This document shows positions 39,400 through 50,890 of a stretch of 64,000 nucleotides of DNA, piece by piece. The number at the start of each line of letters is the position of its first letter. Position 1 is the stretch's first letter. The position numbers were made by a program, and so were the translations under genes. The stretch lies in NCBI RefSeq assembly GCF_034424155.1, contig NZ_CP139992.1:62001-126000 (forward strand). Direction: 5' to 3'. The DNA is from Hafnia alvei. GTDB taxonomy: Bacteria > Pseudomonadota > Gammaproteobacteria > Enterobacterales > Enterobacteriaceae. The notes below the pieces were generated by a model. That model was given only the letters and a program-made list of their open reading frames with translations, did no database searches and had not been told where the DNA came from.

Positions 39400-39919
39400 G
39401 ACTTGATGTCCTAACGACGAATTATTGTAGGGAGTAAGGCTCAGCCCTTATCTATTTATTTTGGGCTTGTTGTAAATTTATCGTTAACGAGCAAAAACGA
39501 GAAATAGCGAAATCAAAATGTGTGTGCTTCGTCATAAAAATGAGTGAAGCCGCGCATTTAGTGCTCTTTTAGCGAAATTTTTTTGTGATCTGACCACTGA
39601 CACAGATCATGGTGACACGATTTTGTAAAATAATTGTGAAAACAACATCGTAGAGAAAAATGCTTTTTTTAGGGATTTGCTGATAGGCAGAAGGTGCGAA
39701 TTTGTTACAGACTGCACTTTGCCTCAGTATCGCGCTAGACAGTAGAGAATGGGGTACATACAATCGGAGTTGAAAAGAATTTATTGCGCAGTGGCTTGCG
39801 CGCCTTGAGGTGACAGCAGCCGTTGTGTTTATGGGCGCAACTATATTTTCGCAGTGGGTGCTAAAGAAACGCACTCACTACAGCAGATGTACGCCTGGCT
39901 ATGATAAGGGGACAGAAGA
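39400..39919. promoter_or_regulatory. Divergent glpF / zapB control region
   Basis: This 520-base gap has no supported gene; a 101-codon minus-strand frame within it resembles nothing known. It holds the candidate GlpR operator at 39476-39495, a CRP-like half-site TGTGATCT at 39584-39591, and AAGGGGACAGAAGA ahead of zapB. Catabolite and GlpR control of glpF are expected from E. coli; exact promoter elements were not resolved. Confidence 0.5.
39476..39495. promoter_or_regulatory. Candidate GlpR operator upstream of glpF
   Basis: The 20-base site centred on the perfect palindrome TCGTTAACGA matches the GlpR consensus (WATGTTCGWWAWCGAACATW) at 15 of 20 positions by eye. It lies about 80 bases upstream of the glpF start, where the repressor of the glycerol regulon is expected. 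Confidence 0.55.
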
Positions 39920-40162
39920 ATGTCATTTGAAGTATTTGAAAAATTGGAAGCAAAAGTTCAGCAGGCGATTGATACCATTACGCTGTTGCAGATGGAAATC
40001 GAAGAGCTGAAAGAACAAAACACTCAACTGAATCAAGAAGTTCAGCAAGCCGCTGGCTCTCGTGAGTCTTTGGTGCGTGAAAACGAACAGCTTAAAGAAG
40101 AACAAACTGCATGGCAGGAGCGCCTGCGCTCTTTGTTAGGCCGCATGGATGAAGTTAACTAA
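39920..40162 (+). CDS. zapB: Cell-division protein ZapB
   Basis: ZapB is a small coiled-coil protein that links ZapA-FtsZ to MatP at the divisome. The 80-residue product is almost wholly heptad-patterned ([20 protein letters not shown] onward), Gln/Glu-rich, ending near LGRMDEVN. Length is typical. It is monocistronic, divergent from glpF and convergent with rraA. Confidence 0.96.
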   Translation: MSFEVFEKLEAKVQQAIDTITLLQMEIEELKEQNTQLNQEVQQAAGSRESLVRENEQLKEEQTAWQERLRSLLGRMDEVN

Positions 40163-40188
40163 GCTGTCTTTATTCATGGTTAAGATAT

Positions 40189-40215
40189 AAAAAAGGCGCT
40201 CAATGAGCGCCTTTT
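40189..40215. terminator. Bidirectional terminator between zapB and rraA
   Basis: The stem AAAAGGCGCTCA / TGAGCGCCTTTT, with a minimal loop and A/T flanks, lies between the convergent zapB and rraA genes. Confidence 0.92.
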
Positions 40216-40235
40216 CTCACAAAGGAAGCGATGGA

Positions 40236-40721
40236 TTATTCAAGATCCAACGGTTCTTCGGAAAGAATAATACCGGTGTTATCTGCATACAGATGATCAC
40301 CAGAGAAGAAGGTCACGCCGCCGAAATTGACGCGGATATCGCTTTCGCCGATGCCTTCTCCGTCTGCGCCAGCAGGAATGGCCGCCATTGCTTGAATACC
40401 GATATCCAGTTCCTCAAGGTCATCGACCTGACGAACGGCACCGTACACCACAATGCCTTCCCACTCATTCTGAGCTGCAAGACGAGCCAGTTCCGCGTTG
40501 ATTAAAGCACGGCGCACAGAACCGCCGCCGTCGATGACCATTACGCGTCCACGTCCGTTTTCTTCCAGCAATTCATAGAGCAGGCCGTTATCCTCAAAGC
40601 ATTTCACGGTAGTGATCTGCCCGCCAAACGAAGTACGCCCACCAAAGTTGGAGAACAACGGTTCTACTACATTCACATCTTCATGATAAATGTCGCATAG
40701 TTCGGAAGTATCGTATTTCAT
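40236..40721 (-). CDS. rraA: Ribonuclease E activity regulator RraA
   Basis: RraA is a trimeric protein that binds RNase E and RhlB and dampens mRNA decay. The 161-residue product has the family blocks [44 protein letters not shown], and [17 protein letters not shown]. Earlier MenG naming for this family is incorrect. It precedes menA on the minus strand with the terminator of zapB shared at its 3' end. Confidence 0.96.
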   Translation of the reverse strand: MKYDTSELCDIYHEDVNVVEPLFSNFGGRTSFGGQITTVKCFEDNGLLYELLEENGRGRVMVIDGGGSVRRALINAELARLAAQNEWEGIVVYGAVRQVDDLEELDIGIQAMAAIPAGADGEGIGESDIRVNFGGVTFFSGDHLYADNTGIILSEEPLDLE

Positions 40722-40854
40722 AGGATTAACGTCTGTTTGCCGCAGGGGGGTCTAGTATATCCCCTTATTCATGTTGTTTGCAAAAACACCAATTGTTAAA
40801 TATGACTAAACGCGGCGCTGGCGCACGTTTTGCGCGCCAGCGAAAAGAGGGGAA

Positions 40855-41772
40855 TTAGCTGAGCACGGTGCCAATGGCGAATAAGACGTTGGCTAGTAAG
40901 GCACTTTTCACCATGTTTTCTAGCATCGGTCGCATTGCTTCTGGCGTGCGGTGTGTGAAAACGTAGCGGCCATGCTTATACAGCATGGGGATAGCGAGAA
41001 CGAACAGCCAGCCAAACGCGCTTTTGAGATTCACCAAGGCGAACAAGGCTAAGCACACCACGGCGCCAATCAGTAAAGCCACGTGGTAGACGCGTGCTTT
41101 GATGGGCCCGAGACGTACAGCCAGCGTGTTTTTGCCATTCACCGCATCATTTTCGATATCGCGCAGGTTATTGATATTCAAAACCGCCGTGGCTAAGAAA
41201 CCACAGGCCGTGGCTGGCAGCATGACAACGCTGTCAAAAGTCCCCGCCTGCAGATAATAGGTGCCTGCTACGCTGAGCCAGCCAAAGAAGACCAGCACGG
41301 AAATATCGCCCAAACCCATATAGCCATAAGGACGAGTGCCTACGGTGTAGGTAATCGCGGCGATGATGGCCATCAAACCTAAAACCAAAAATCCGATGAT
41401 ATCTTGTGGCTTCTGGCAGGCGACGGCAATGAGTGCAATACCGGATAAAATGGTGATCACCACGGTAATGCCGAGCGCTCGCTTCATCTGCGCTTGGGTA
41501 ATCACGCCTTTTTGCATACCACGCAATGGCCCGATGCGCTCTTCGGTATCGCTTCCTTTCACGGCATCGCCATAGTCATTGGCGAGGTTGGAGAGAATTT
41601 GCAGCATCGCCGCCGTCAGTAGCGCAAGCAGGGCAATTTCGACCTTAAAGGTATGTTGCCACGCTGCAATGGCAGAACCGGTGACAATAGATGCCAAAGC
41701 CAGCGGCAAGGTACGCAGGCGCAAACTTTCCAACCAGGCGCGTGGCCTGCTAATTGTTGTTGATGAACTCAT
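40855..41772 (-). CDS. menA: 1,4-dihydroxy-2-naphthoate polyprenyltransferase MenA
   Basis: MenA attaches the octaprenyl chain to 1,4-dihydroxy-2-naphthoate to give demethylmenaquinone. The 305-residue UbiA-family protein has about eight transmembrane helices and two Asp-rich motifs, NLANDYGDAVKGSD and NNLRDIENDAVNGKNT, that hold the prenyl diphosphate through Mg2+. ATG 41772 fits the family start; the frame opens at 41802 and the ribosome-binding site is weak for both. It lies between hslU and rraA as in E. coli. Confidence 0.95.
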   Translation of the reverse strand: MSSSTTISRPRAWLESLRLRTLPLALASIVTGSAIAAWQHTFKVEIALLALLTAAMLQILSNLANDYGDAVKGSDTEERIGPLRGMQKGVITQAQMKRALGITVVITILSGIALIAVACQKPQDIIGFLVLGLMAIIAAITYTVGTRPYGYMGLGDISVLVFFGWLSVAGTYYLQAGTFDSVVMLPATACGFLATAVLNINNLRDIENDAVNGKNTLAVRLGPIKARVYHVALLIGAVVCLALFALVNLKSAFGWLFVLAIPMLYKHGRYVFTHRTPEAMRPMLENMVKSALLANVLFAIGTVLS

Positions 41773-41870
41773 TATTCGCTTCAGTCGCTCAGGGGATCCC
41801 ATCGTGAAATATTCGGGTGAGGGTTCCAGTTAAGGTCGGTAATCTACCATATTTTATCAAATGGATATTG

Positions 41871-41938
41871 TATACCCGTTATACGTGATGCTGCCTCGGT
41901 GTTAGCCGTGGCGTGCAACGCCAATATTTTAGGGTATA
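41871..41938. repeat. Short TATACCC...GGGTATA-ended palindromic repeat (candidate)
   Basis: TATACCC (41871-41877) and GGGTATA (41932-41938) bracket 54 bases that include a GGCG-TGCAA-CGCC hairpin and an AATATTTTAGGGTATA end. The ends resemble small repeats I recall between genes in Yersinia and Serratia (TACCCGTTATAC... TTTAGGGTATA), here in a short form. It lies between menA and hslU. Confidence 0.5.
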
Positions 41939-41944
41939 GACGTA

Positions 41945-41972
41945 AAAAAGGGAGGCCAAAGCCTCCCTTTTA
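41945..41972 (-). terminator. hslVU rho-independent terminator
   Basis: The 7-bp GGGAGGC / GCCTCCC stem with a CAAA loop is flanked by A6 and T4, so on the minus strand it ends in a T run. It lies about 30 bases after the hslU stop. Confidence 0.9.
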
Positions 41973-42004
41973 CCACAACCGATAGGGACGGTTCTTAAAA
42001 CGAA

Positions 42005-43336
42005 TTATAGGATAAACCGGCTCAGATCTTCATCTGCAACGAGCTCATCGAGATGATTACGCACATATTCCGCATCAATCGTCACTGTTTGGCCGCTCAT
42101 ATCGCTGGCTTCGAAGGAAATTTCTTCGACCAGACGTTCCAGAATGGTGTGTAAGCGACGTGCACCGATGTTTTCTGCGCTTTCGTTAACTCGCCATGCC
42201 GCTTCAGCGATATGACGTACGCCGTCAGCGGTGAAGTTAATGGTCAGGCCTTCGGTGGCCATCAACGCCTGATACTGTTCTGTCAGGGACGCACTTGGCT
42301 CGGTCAGGATACGTTCGAAGTCTTCTGTCGTCAGCGCCTGTAGCTCAACGCGGATTGGCAGACGGCCCTGTAGTTCTGGGATCAGATCCGATGGGCTGGA
42401 TACTTGGAATGCGCCAGAAGCAATAAACAGAATGTGATCGGTTTTCACCATGCCGTGCTTGGTGGAAACGGTGCAGCCTTCAATCAGAGGCAACAGGTCA
42501 CGCTGAACGCCTTCGCGGGAAACGTCTGGGCCAGAGGATTCACCGCGTTTACAGATTTTGTCGATCTCATCGATAAATACGATACCGTTTTGCTCAACGG
42601 CGTGAATCGCCTGCTCTTTCAGCTCTTCTGGATTAACCAGTTTTGCGGCTTCTTCTTCAATCAGTAGCTTGAACGCTTCTTTGATTTTGATTTTGCGCGC
42701 TTTCTGCTTTTGACCGCCCAGATTTTGGAACATGGACTGCAGCTGGTTGGTCATTTCTTCCATGCCAGGAGGTGCCATGATTTCAACGCCAACCGGTGAA
42801 GCGGCTAATTCTAATTCGATTTCTTTATCATCGAGCTGACCTTCACGCAGTTTCTTGCGGAAGCTCTGGCGTGCAGCGGATGGCTCGGCGCTTTGCTCAG
42901 CCTGACCCCAGTTGTTTTTTGCTGGTGGGATCAAGACGTCCAGAATACGCTCTTCGGCCATTTCTTCGGCGCGATAGCGGTTCTTTTCGATGGACTGCAT
43001 GCGCACCATTTTCATGGCGGAGTCAGTCAGATCACGGATGATAGAGTCAACTTCTTTGCCCACATAGCCCACTTCGGTGAACTTGGTGGCTTCAACCTTG
43101 ATGAACGGTGCGTTGGCTAATTTAGCCAGACGACGGGCGATTTCGGTTTTACCGACGCCGGTTGGGCCGATCATCAGAATATTTTTTGGTGTCACTTCAT
43201 GACGCAGCTCATCGTTGAGCTGCATACGACGCCAGCGGTTACGCAGGGCAATTGCCACGGCGCGTTTTGCCGAGTGTTGGCCAATGATGTAGCTGTCGAG
43301 TTCGCTGACAATTTCGCGTGGGGTCATCTCAGACAT
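42005..43336 (-). CDS. hslU: HslVU protease ATPase subunit HslU
   Basis: HslU is the AAA+ unfoldase of the heat-shock HslVU protease. The 443-residue protein has Walker A GPTGVGKT (57-64), an I-domain (about 110-240), Walker [11 protein letters not shown], the sensor-2 region NIGARRLHT, and the C-terminal SRFIL tail that docks into HslV and triggers it. It begins 11 bases after hslV and shares its sigma-32 promoter. Confidence 0.98.
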   Translation of the reverse strand: MSEMTPREIVSELDSYIIGQHSAKRAVAIALRNRWRRMQLNDELRHEVTPKNILMIGPTGVGKTEIARRLAKLANAPFIKVEATKFTEVGYVGKEVDSIIRDLTDSAMKMVRMQSIEKNRYRAEEMAEERILDVLIPPAKNNWGQAEQSAEPSAARQSFRKKLREGQLDDKEIELELAASPVGVEIMAPPGMEEMTNQLQSMFQNLGGQKQKARKIKIKEAFKLLIEEEAAKLVNPEELKEQAIHAVEQNGIVFIDEIDKICKRGESSGPDVSREGVQRDLLPLIEGCTVSTKHGMVKTDHILFIASGAFQVSSPSDLIPELQGRLPIRVELQALTTEDFERILTEPSASLTEQYQALMATEGLTINFTADGVRHIAEAAWRVNESAENIGARRLHTILERLVEEISFEASDMSGQTVTIDAEYVRNHLDELVADEDLSRFIL

Positions 43337-43347
43337 GTTTGGAGTCC

Positions 43348-43878
43348 TTACGCTTTGGAGTCTAATTCTTCAATGGTGTGGAACTGATTGGTGTAGATGC
43401 AGATATCACCAGCTATACCCAGCGCTTTATCAACGATTTCGCGGGCACTCAGTTCTGTGTTTTCTAGCAATGCGCGAGAGGCTGCCTGAGCATAAGGGCC
43501 GCCGGAACCTATCGCGATTAAATCATTTTCAGGCTGAATAACGTCACCGTTGCCGGTGATGATGAGGGAGGCGTTTTCATCCGCGACGGCCAGCAGCGCT
43601 TCGAGCTTGCGCAGCATGCGGTCGGTGCGCCAGTCTTTGGCAAGCTCAACGGCGGCTTTAACCAAATGTCCCTGATGCAGTTCCAGTTTACGTTCAAAGA
43701 GTTCGAACAGGGTGAAGGCATCTGCGGTGCCGCCAGCAAATCCGGCAATAACGCGGTCGTTATAGAGACGACGCACTTTACGAACATTACCTTTCATCAC
43801 GGTATTGCCCATGGTCGCCTGACCATCACCACCGATCACCACTTTACCGTTGCGGCGTACGCTTACTATTGTTGTCAC
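43348..43878 (-). CDS. hslV: HslVU protease peptidase subunit HslV
   Basis: HslV is the proteasome-like Thr protease of HslVU. Start GTG 43878 gives a 176-residue protein, the family length, whose second residue is the catalytic Thr exposed after Met removal ([10 protein letters not shown]). GGGGGT six bases upstream is the ribosome-binding site. The longer frame to 43917 would start inside the leader hairpin and is rejected. Other features are [15 protein letters not shown] and [14 protein letters not shown]. Confidence 0.96.
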   Translation of the reverse strand: MTTIVSVRRNGKVVIGGDGQATMGNTVMKGNVRKVRRLYNDRVIAGFAGGTADAFTLFELFERKLELHQGHLVKAAVELAKDWRTDRMLRKLEALLAVADENASLIITGNGDVIQPENDLIAIGSGGPYAQAASRALLENTELSAREIVDKALGIAGDICIYTNQFHTIEELDSKA

Positions 43879-43909
43879 GAGCAGACCCCCGTAGCTGACG
43901 AAATAAGAA

Positions 43910-43929
43910 CCCCACACTTTTGTGTGGGG
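43910..43929 (-). promoter_or_regulatory. hslVU 5'-UTR stem-loop
   Basis: The perfect 8-bp CCCCACAC / GTGTGGGG hairpin with a four-base loop lies just downstream of the sigma-32 -10 box, at or near the mRNA 5' end. A similar GC-rich hairpin is known in the E. coli hslVU leader, where it stabilises the transcript; the sequence differs but position and shape match. Confidence 0.78.
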
Positions 43930-43941
43930 GCATTGTCAGAT

Positions 43942-43969
43942 AGATGGGGGGGATATTTTGCTTTTCAAC
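43942..43969 (-). promoter_or_regulatory. Sigma-32 promoter of hslVU
   Basis: On the minus strand GTTGAAA (43969-43963) and CCCATCT (43948-43942) are separated by 14 bases, an almost exact match to the heat-shock consensus CTTGAAA-N(11-16)-CCCATnT. The -35 overlaps the last codons of ftsN. Confidence 0.88.
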
Positions 43970-44945
43970 CCCCGACGGAGAGGGCAATACAGCCAGACAT
44001 CCCATCACCCTTCAATCGTTGCAGCATTTTGTCTGCTGAAGCGCGGCTGGTGTATGGGCCTAACAGAACGCGATTCCAGCCACCGCCAGCGGTAATACGG
44101 CTTTCTACGCCGCCAAAGGCGAGCTGGGCTCTGACTGATTCCGCCTGATCGGTGCTGCGGAATGAACCACATTGCACCATCCATTTCTGCGCGTTTTCTT
44201 TTTCAGGTGCTTTCTCAGCCGCTTTTTCTGTTTTGGTCTCTTTTGCTGGTGCAGGTTGCTCTGCCACGCTTGTCACCGGAGCCGGTTTTTCTTTGTGCGG
44301 CTGCTGAACCGGTGGCTGAGTCGCTTGCACTGGTGGTGCTGTGCGCACAGGACGTGCCGGTTCAGTGGTGGTTTGGCGAGGCTGAGAAGGTGCCGTATTT
44401 TGCTGAGAGAACGGATTGCGTGGCTGTGAACTCGTGACCGGCTGTTGCTGGGTATAGGTTTGATCCGGCATCCGGCTATTTTGCGGCGCGCGACGTGCAA
44501 TCTGCGTTTGATCGTTATACGGCACTTCAGACAGCTGAGTTGGCTGCTGACGCATATCAGACTGCATTTGGTCGAGAAGCTGGCGCTGTTCTGCGGTCAG
44601 CTGTGGCTGCTGCGTAGGTGCAGTGGCTGCGCTACTGGTGGGATCTGTAGGCGTAGCAACGCCAACCTGACGATTCTCAAGTTCTTTGATGTAACGCCAG
44701 CGCTCTTCCGGTTTTGGAGGAAGACCATTACCCGCATGTTTGGCCTGCGTCGGTAACAGTTCATCACTGTCTGGCTTATGGTGAGTCAGGAAATAAAGGC
44801 CGGCAGCGAAAGTCACTAAAACCCCCAAGGCGACAACCACCATGGTTTTAGAGATACTCCGAGATGATTTTTTCTTTTTCCGGGTATTGGTTTTGCGCTT
44901 CGCTCCTGATGAGCGGCCCCGGCTCACATAGTCTCTTTGTGCCAC
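43965..44945 (-). CDS. ftsN: Essential cell-division protein FtsN
   Basis: FtsN is the late divisome protein that triggers septal peptidoglycan synthesis through FtsA and FtsQLB-FtsWI. The 326-residue product has a short basic cytoplasmic tail beginning AQRDYVSRGR (FtsA contact), one transmembrane helix (about 35-54), a juxtamembrane essential region with WRYIKELE, a long Pro/Gln/Thr-rich linker (about 100-240), and a C-terminal SPOR domain (about 250-326, WMVQCGSF to GCIALSVGG) that binds denuded glycan. It lies between cytR and hslV as in E. coli. Confidence 0.96.
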   Translation of the reverse strand: MAQRDYVSRGRSSGAKRKTNTRKKKKSSRSISKTMVVVALGVLVTFAAGLYFLTHHKPDSDELLPTQAKHAGNGLPPKPEERWRYIKELENRQVGVATPTDPTSSAATAPTQQPQLTAEQRQLLDQMQSDMRQQPTQLSEVPYNDQTQIARRAPQNSRMPDQTYTQQQPVTSSQPRNPFSQQNTAPSQPRQTTTEPARPVRTAPPVQATQPPVQQPHKEKPAPVTSVAEQPAPAKETKTEKAAEKAPEKENAQKWMVQCGSFRSTDQAESVRAQLAFGGVESRITAGGGWNRVLLGPYTSRASADKMLQRLKGDGMSGCIALSVGG

Positions 44946-45010
44946 TGTCTTTTCGCTACATCGTGATTTTGAATTAAGAGCGCCATGTTACTGAACTCAT
45001 CCCAATTTAA

Positions 45011-46039
45011 CTAGCGTTTCGGCGCAGATGTACTTCCTCTGACGATAAATTCGCTGTCTAACAGTCTTGAACCGCTCACCACAGAGCGACTGTGAAGCTG
45101 TTCTAACAGCAATAACATCGCTTCTCGGCCAATTTGGTAGCGTGGTTGAGAAACGGTGGTCAGCGGAGGATCGCAGTACTGCGCCTGTTTTATATCGTCA
45201 AAACCGACCAGAGAAACGTCATCGGGTACGCGTAATCCCATGCGCTTGGCTTGAGAAAGCGCGCCAATCGCCATCACATCACTATGGCAGAAAATCGCCG
45301 TTGGTGGCTGTGGCAAGGACATCAGATTATGCATAGCCTGTGCGCCAGCCTCATAGGTAAAGTCGCCGCGCTCAACAAAACTTTTCTCTTCGGCGATACC
45401 GCAGCGTCGCAATGCCTGAATATAGCCACGTAGGCGATATTTACTCAGTGGCATACTTTCAGGGCCTGCAATACAGGCAATACGATGATGACCTAGCTCA
45501 TGCAGATAGAGCACGGCCTCAAAGGCTGCGGTGAGGTTATCGATATGGACAGTTGGAAGTTCAAGTTCGGGAGCGAACTCGTTAGCCATCACCATCGGTG
45601 GCAAATTTTTCTGTTCTTCTTTGCTGGCATCAAAAGGAACGTTCGAGCCGAGCAGCAGCATGCCATCGATTTGTTTAGTGATAATAAGGTTAACGAAGGT
45701 TTTTTCCTGCTGCTGTTGCTGAGCGCAGTCGCCTAGCAAAACCAAATACCCATGCTCAGCGGCGGTGCGTTCTACGCCTTGGATCACTTCGGCAAAAAAA
45801 GGATCGCAGATATCAGGCACAATCACCAGAATCGTGCGCGATTCATTTCGCTTGGCGCTGCGGGCCAACGCATGCGGAGAATAACCAACGGCTAATACGG
45901 CCTGTTCAACTTTTTGGCGGGTAGATGCAGAGACTTTCTCGGGGTTCATCAATGCTCGTGAAACGGTGGCCGTTGAGACACCGGCGTGTTCAGCCACATC
46001 TTTCATGGTGGCAGCAGACATGCTTTGCTTCTCTTCCAA
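45011..46039 (-). CDS. cytR: LacI-family nucleoside regulator CytR
   Basis: CytR represses nucleoside uptake and catabolism genes together with CRP and is induced by cytidine. The 342-residue protein has an N-terminal helix-turn-helix (MKDVAEHAGVSTATVSRAL, about 12-30) and a periplasmic-binding-protein-like effector domain with FCHSDVMAIGALS. A TTG at 46039 is the best start: AAGGAG lies seven bases upstream, whereas the next ATG (46021) has none. The resulting N-terminus lines up with E. coli CytR. Confidence 0.94.
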   Translation of the reverse strand: MEEKQSMSAATMKDVAEHAGVSTATVSRALMNPEKVSASTRQKVEQAVLAVGYSPHALARSAKRNESRTILVIVPDICDPFFAEVIQGVERTAAEHGYLVLLGDCAQQQQQEKTFVNLIITKQIDGMLLLGSNVPFDASKEEQKNLPPMVMANEFAPELELPTVHIDNLTAAFEAVLYLHELGHHRIACIAGPESMPLSKYRLRGYIQALRRCGIAEEKSFVERGDFTYEAGAQAMHNLMSLPQPPTAIFCHSDVMAIGALSQAKRMGLRVPDDVSLVGFDDIKQAQYCDPPLTTVSQPRYQIGREAMLLLLEQLHSRSVVSGSRLLDSEFIVRGSTSAPKR

Positions 46040-46318
46040 CGCTGTTCTCCTTGCGTCTGGCGAAACGCCGACGCGGCGAGTGTTGCTCGTCCTGTTTTAC
46101 TGAATGAAAACCAGCTTCCTTGCGTCATCCCAAATTTTATTGTCTGGAATGCTCATACCAGTTCATGAATTACCATATGGATCACATTTTAAACAGAATG
46201 CACCCTGCTGTTGTTACCTAATTTGCATGAGAAATGTGACCTAGATAGATTTTTTAGATCGGGATCGCAAATCATCATTTTTATCTCTCTGTCTGATGGC
46301 CTTTCTCATCAAGGCAGA

Positions 46319-48517
<2,199 letters not shown>

Positions 48518-48638
48518 TTATCCTGCTTCTAAATGTATGCGTAGTTTACATGCAGGGAGGGGGGAGTGAATCAGTTTAATTGATATCGCTGATTTTACGT
48601 GTCGTAATAGAAGATGAATAAAGCCACTTGCAATTCGA

Positions 48639-48667
48639 TTGCGGTGGATGTTTTATCTCTGTATAAT
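48639..48667 (+). promoter_or_regulatory. Sigma-70 promoter of rpmE
   Basis: TTGCGG (48639-48644) and a perfect TATAAT (48662-48667) are separated by 17 bases. The rpmE start at 48773 is about 100 bases downstream, leaving a leader long enough for autoregulation, although none is evident by eye. Confidence 0.75.
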
Positions 48668-48772
48668 TCGCCGCCTTTGATAGTCTTTTTTATCAAACCA
48701 AATTTATCAACCACGCGTGGTGTCTGGCGGAATAGGGCTGGATAGCGACGCGGCCTTAACTGAGGTTATCCC

Positions 48773-48988
48773 ATGAAACAAGGTATCCACCCGAACTACG
48801 TTGCAATCACTGCAACTTGCTCTTGCGGCAACGTGATTAAAACTCATTCTACCGCAGGTCACGACCTGAACCTGGACGTATGTGGTAACTGCCACCCGTT
48901 CTATACTGGCAAGCAGCGTGATGTTGCTACCGGTGGTCGTGTTGACCGCTTCAACAAGCGTTTCAGCGTACCAGGCACTAAGAAGTAA
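48773..48988 (+). CDS. rpmE: 50S ribosomal protein L31 (zinc form) RpmE
   Basis: L31 bridges the large and small subunits. The 71-residue protein begins [16 protein letters not shown] and is the zinc-binding type: CSCGN plus CGNCHPF provide the ligands. It ends in the basic KKRF-like tail [11 protein letters not shown] strong promoter and terminator flank it. It lies next to priA as in E. coli, but its other neighbour is cptA rather than yiiX and the met genes. Confidence 0.98.
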   Translation: MKQGIHPNYVAITATCSCGNVIKTHSTAGHDLNLDVCGNCHPFYTGKQRDVATGGRVDRFNKRFSVPGTKK

Positions 48989-49003
48989 TTCTTTTTGCTC
49001 AAG

Positions 49004-49029
49004 AAAAAGGCACCTAAGGGTGCCTTTTT
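49004..49029 (+). terminator. rpmE rho-independent terminator
   Basis: AAAAAGGCACC / GGTGCCTTTTT arms with a TAA-type loop are followed by a T run, 16 bases after the rpmE stop. Confidence 0.93.
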
Positions 49030-49064
49030 TGTTGCCTAAAATTCAGTGAAATAGGCGTACAAAT

Positions 49065-49094
49065 AAAAAAGCCTCTTCGAGAAGAGGCTTTTTA
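49065..49094 (-). terminator. cptA rho-independent terminator
   Basis: The 13-bp stem AAAAAGCCTCTTC / GAAGAGGCTTTTT with a two-base loop is flanked by A and T runs and lies just past the cptA stop. It can also back up the rpmE terminator. Confidence 0.93.
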
Positions 49095-49111
49095 CTTTTA
49101 GTGATGACCTA

Positions 49112-50839
49112 CTACTGATTACCGACCTGATCGCCATACGGCAATTTGTCGTAATCGTGCAGACCTTTCTTCGCATACGGGTTGCCGATCCAACGTGTTG
49201 TTTCCACAAAGTTTGGACTCACCAAACTTCTCTCAGGATTAAACAGGTCGTATTTCAAACCAGCCATGTCAGACCATGTATGAATCAGCTCTGAGCTGCT
49301 GTATTTACGATTGGTCATGGAAGTAAAGTCACGCGGGTGCGCTTGCTGCCAGCTTGGTGATGTCCACAGAATGAACGGGATGCTGTACATATGGCGCGTT
49401 GGTGCCGCCTCGTTACGTCCCTGAATGTTGTGTGGAGGTGTGTCATACACTTCTTCACCGTGGTCAGAGAAATACAGCAGGAAACCGTTCGGGTTCGTTG
49501 CGGAGTAATCTTTGATCAGGCTAGAAACCACGAAGTCGTTGTACAGGTTAGCGTTGTCATACTCGTTATAAGAGTCAATCTGATCTTGGCTTAAACCTGG
49601 AGGCACGCCTTCGGCGTTATTAAACTTATCAAATCCTTCTGGGTAGCGGAATTTGTAGTTAATGTGCGTACCCAGCAGATGTACCACGATAAATTTCTTC
49701 GGTGCAGGATCGGCCATCACTTCTTTAAATGGCTTCAGCACGTCGCCGTCGTACTGACGAGCGCTCTGTGTACGCTGTTGGTTCAGGTAATACTGCTTAT
49801 CTGTTTGCTGGGAGAACAGGGTTAGCATGGTATTACGCTTGGTCATGGTTTGCTGGTTAGTGATCCAGAAGGTTTTGTAACCCGCCTGCTTCATCATGTT
49901 CATCAATGAAGGTTGGGTGAGATACAGATCTGGATTCTTCTCGTTAGCGAACGTCAGAGCCTGCTGCAAGATCTCGATGGTGTAAGGACGGGATGTAACC
50001 ACGTCGTTGAACACGGTCAGGTTCTTGTCAGTTTTATGGATTTCATCCAACTGCGGCGTGGTCTCACGCGGATACCCGTACAGGCTCATATGGCCGCGTT
50101 GAGTTGATTCGCCAATCACCAGAACCAGAGTACGCGGTGCGTTACCGCTGGTATCGGTAAGGTTTGCAAGCGGAGGCAACGCGCTGTTTTCTTTCATCAG
50201 CGCCTGTAGGCTTGCAAGCTGGTTACGATATTCGAAATAGCCGGTGATCATTTGCCATGGAGCCGCGGGCTCCATACGTGACGTTAGACTCGGTAAGGAA
50301 TCTACAAACGAACGTTTCTTAATCACCATGTTATAGGCCAGCGGATTAACGATCAGGCCATAGAAGATCGCGGCTGGAATAACATAACGCCAGAATGATG
50401 GGATATATACTGGGCGTACGCGAGTCCATAAGAAAGCGCAAACAACGGTATAAGCCAGCAATAGAAGAGCGAGATGAAGGCTGAAATATTGACTGAAGTA
50501 CTCTCCGGCTTCGCTGGTATTCGATTCAAACATCACAAACAGGACGCTTTGGGAGAACTCTTGTCCATAGATGATGTAATAACCCAAAGAACACAGCGAT
50601 GCTGCCCATAAAATAATGCCAATAACCGCAGCAATAATGCGGGTTTTATTTGGGAATAAAAATACGGGAATTAGCCAAAGGGAACTGTACAGCAATGAAT
50701 CGCGAATGCCGTTGGAGCCACTGTATCCCGTTACGAGGATAACAGCCTGAAGAACGGTAGAGAAAAACCAAAAGAACAGGAGAAGCCAGAATAACGCTTT
50801 CCAGCTGAATGCCTTATCTGCGTTTGGAGATGAAATCAT
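49112..50839 (-). CDS. cptA: LPS heptose I phosphoethanolamine transferase CptA (EptC)
   Basis: CptA adds phosphoethanolamine to the phosphate on heptose I of the LPS core, i.e. to the WaaP product. The 575-residue protein has about five N-terminal transmembrane helices (to about residue 175) and a periplasmic sulfatase-fold domain with VLVIGESTQRGHMSLYGYP (metal Glu), SRPYTIEILQQAL (nucleophile Thr), HLLGTH and YFSDHGEEVYD. It ends PYGDQVGNQ as E. coli EptC does. It lies next to ppc as in E. coli. A candidate PmrA box lies 52-68 bases upstream of the start. Confidence 0.95.
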   Translation of the reverse strand: MISSPNADKAFSWKALFWLLLFFWFFSTVLQAVILVTGYSGSNGIRDSLLYSSLWLIPVFLFPNKTRIIAAVIGIILWAASLCSLGYYIIYGQEFSQSVLFVMFESNTSEAGEYFSQYFSLHLALLLLAYTVVCAFLWTRVRPVYIPSFWRYVIPAAIFYGLIVNPLAYNMVIKKRSFVDSLPSLTSRMEPAAPWQMITGYFEYRNQLASLQALMKENSALPPLANLTDTSGNAPRTLVLVIGESTQRGHMSLYGYPRETTPQLDEIHKTDKNLTVFNDVVTSRPYTIEILQQALTFANEKNPDLYLTQPSLMNMMKQAGYKTFWITNQQTMTKRNTMLTLFSQQTDKQYYLNQQRTQSARQYDGDVLKPFKEVMADPAPKKFIVVHLLGTHINYKFRYPEGFDKFNNAEGVPPGLSQDQIDSYNEYDNANLYNDFVVSSLIKDYSATNPNGFLLYFSDHGEEVYDTPPHNIQGRNEAAPTRHMYSIPFILWTSPSWQQAHPRDFTSMTNRKYSSSELIHTWSDMAGLKYDLFNPERSLVSPNFVETTRWIGNPYAKKGLHDYDKLPYGDQVGNQ

Positions 50840-50890
50840 ATTATTTCAGCCTATCAGAGAATATCACCGCGGGGATGTTAGTCATCTAAC

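Noticed and set aside
39584-39621. Full CRP site upstream of glpF
   Set aside because: Only one half-site (TGTGATCT) is convincing; the spacing to any second half is wrong, so it is mentioned but not called.
39569-39874. 101-codon minus-strand frame between glpF and zapB
   Set aside because: No recognisable domain, no start signal, and it covers the expected control region of glpF.
43879-43917. N-terminal extension of hslV to 43917
   Set aside because: The extra codons run through the leader hairpin; GTG 43878 gives the family N-terminus with the catalytic Thr and a good ribosome-binding site.
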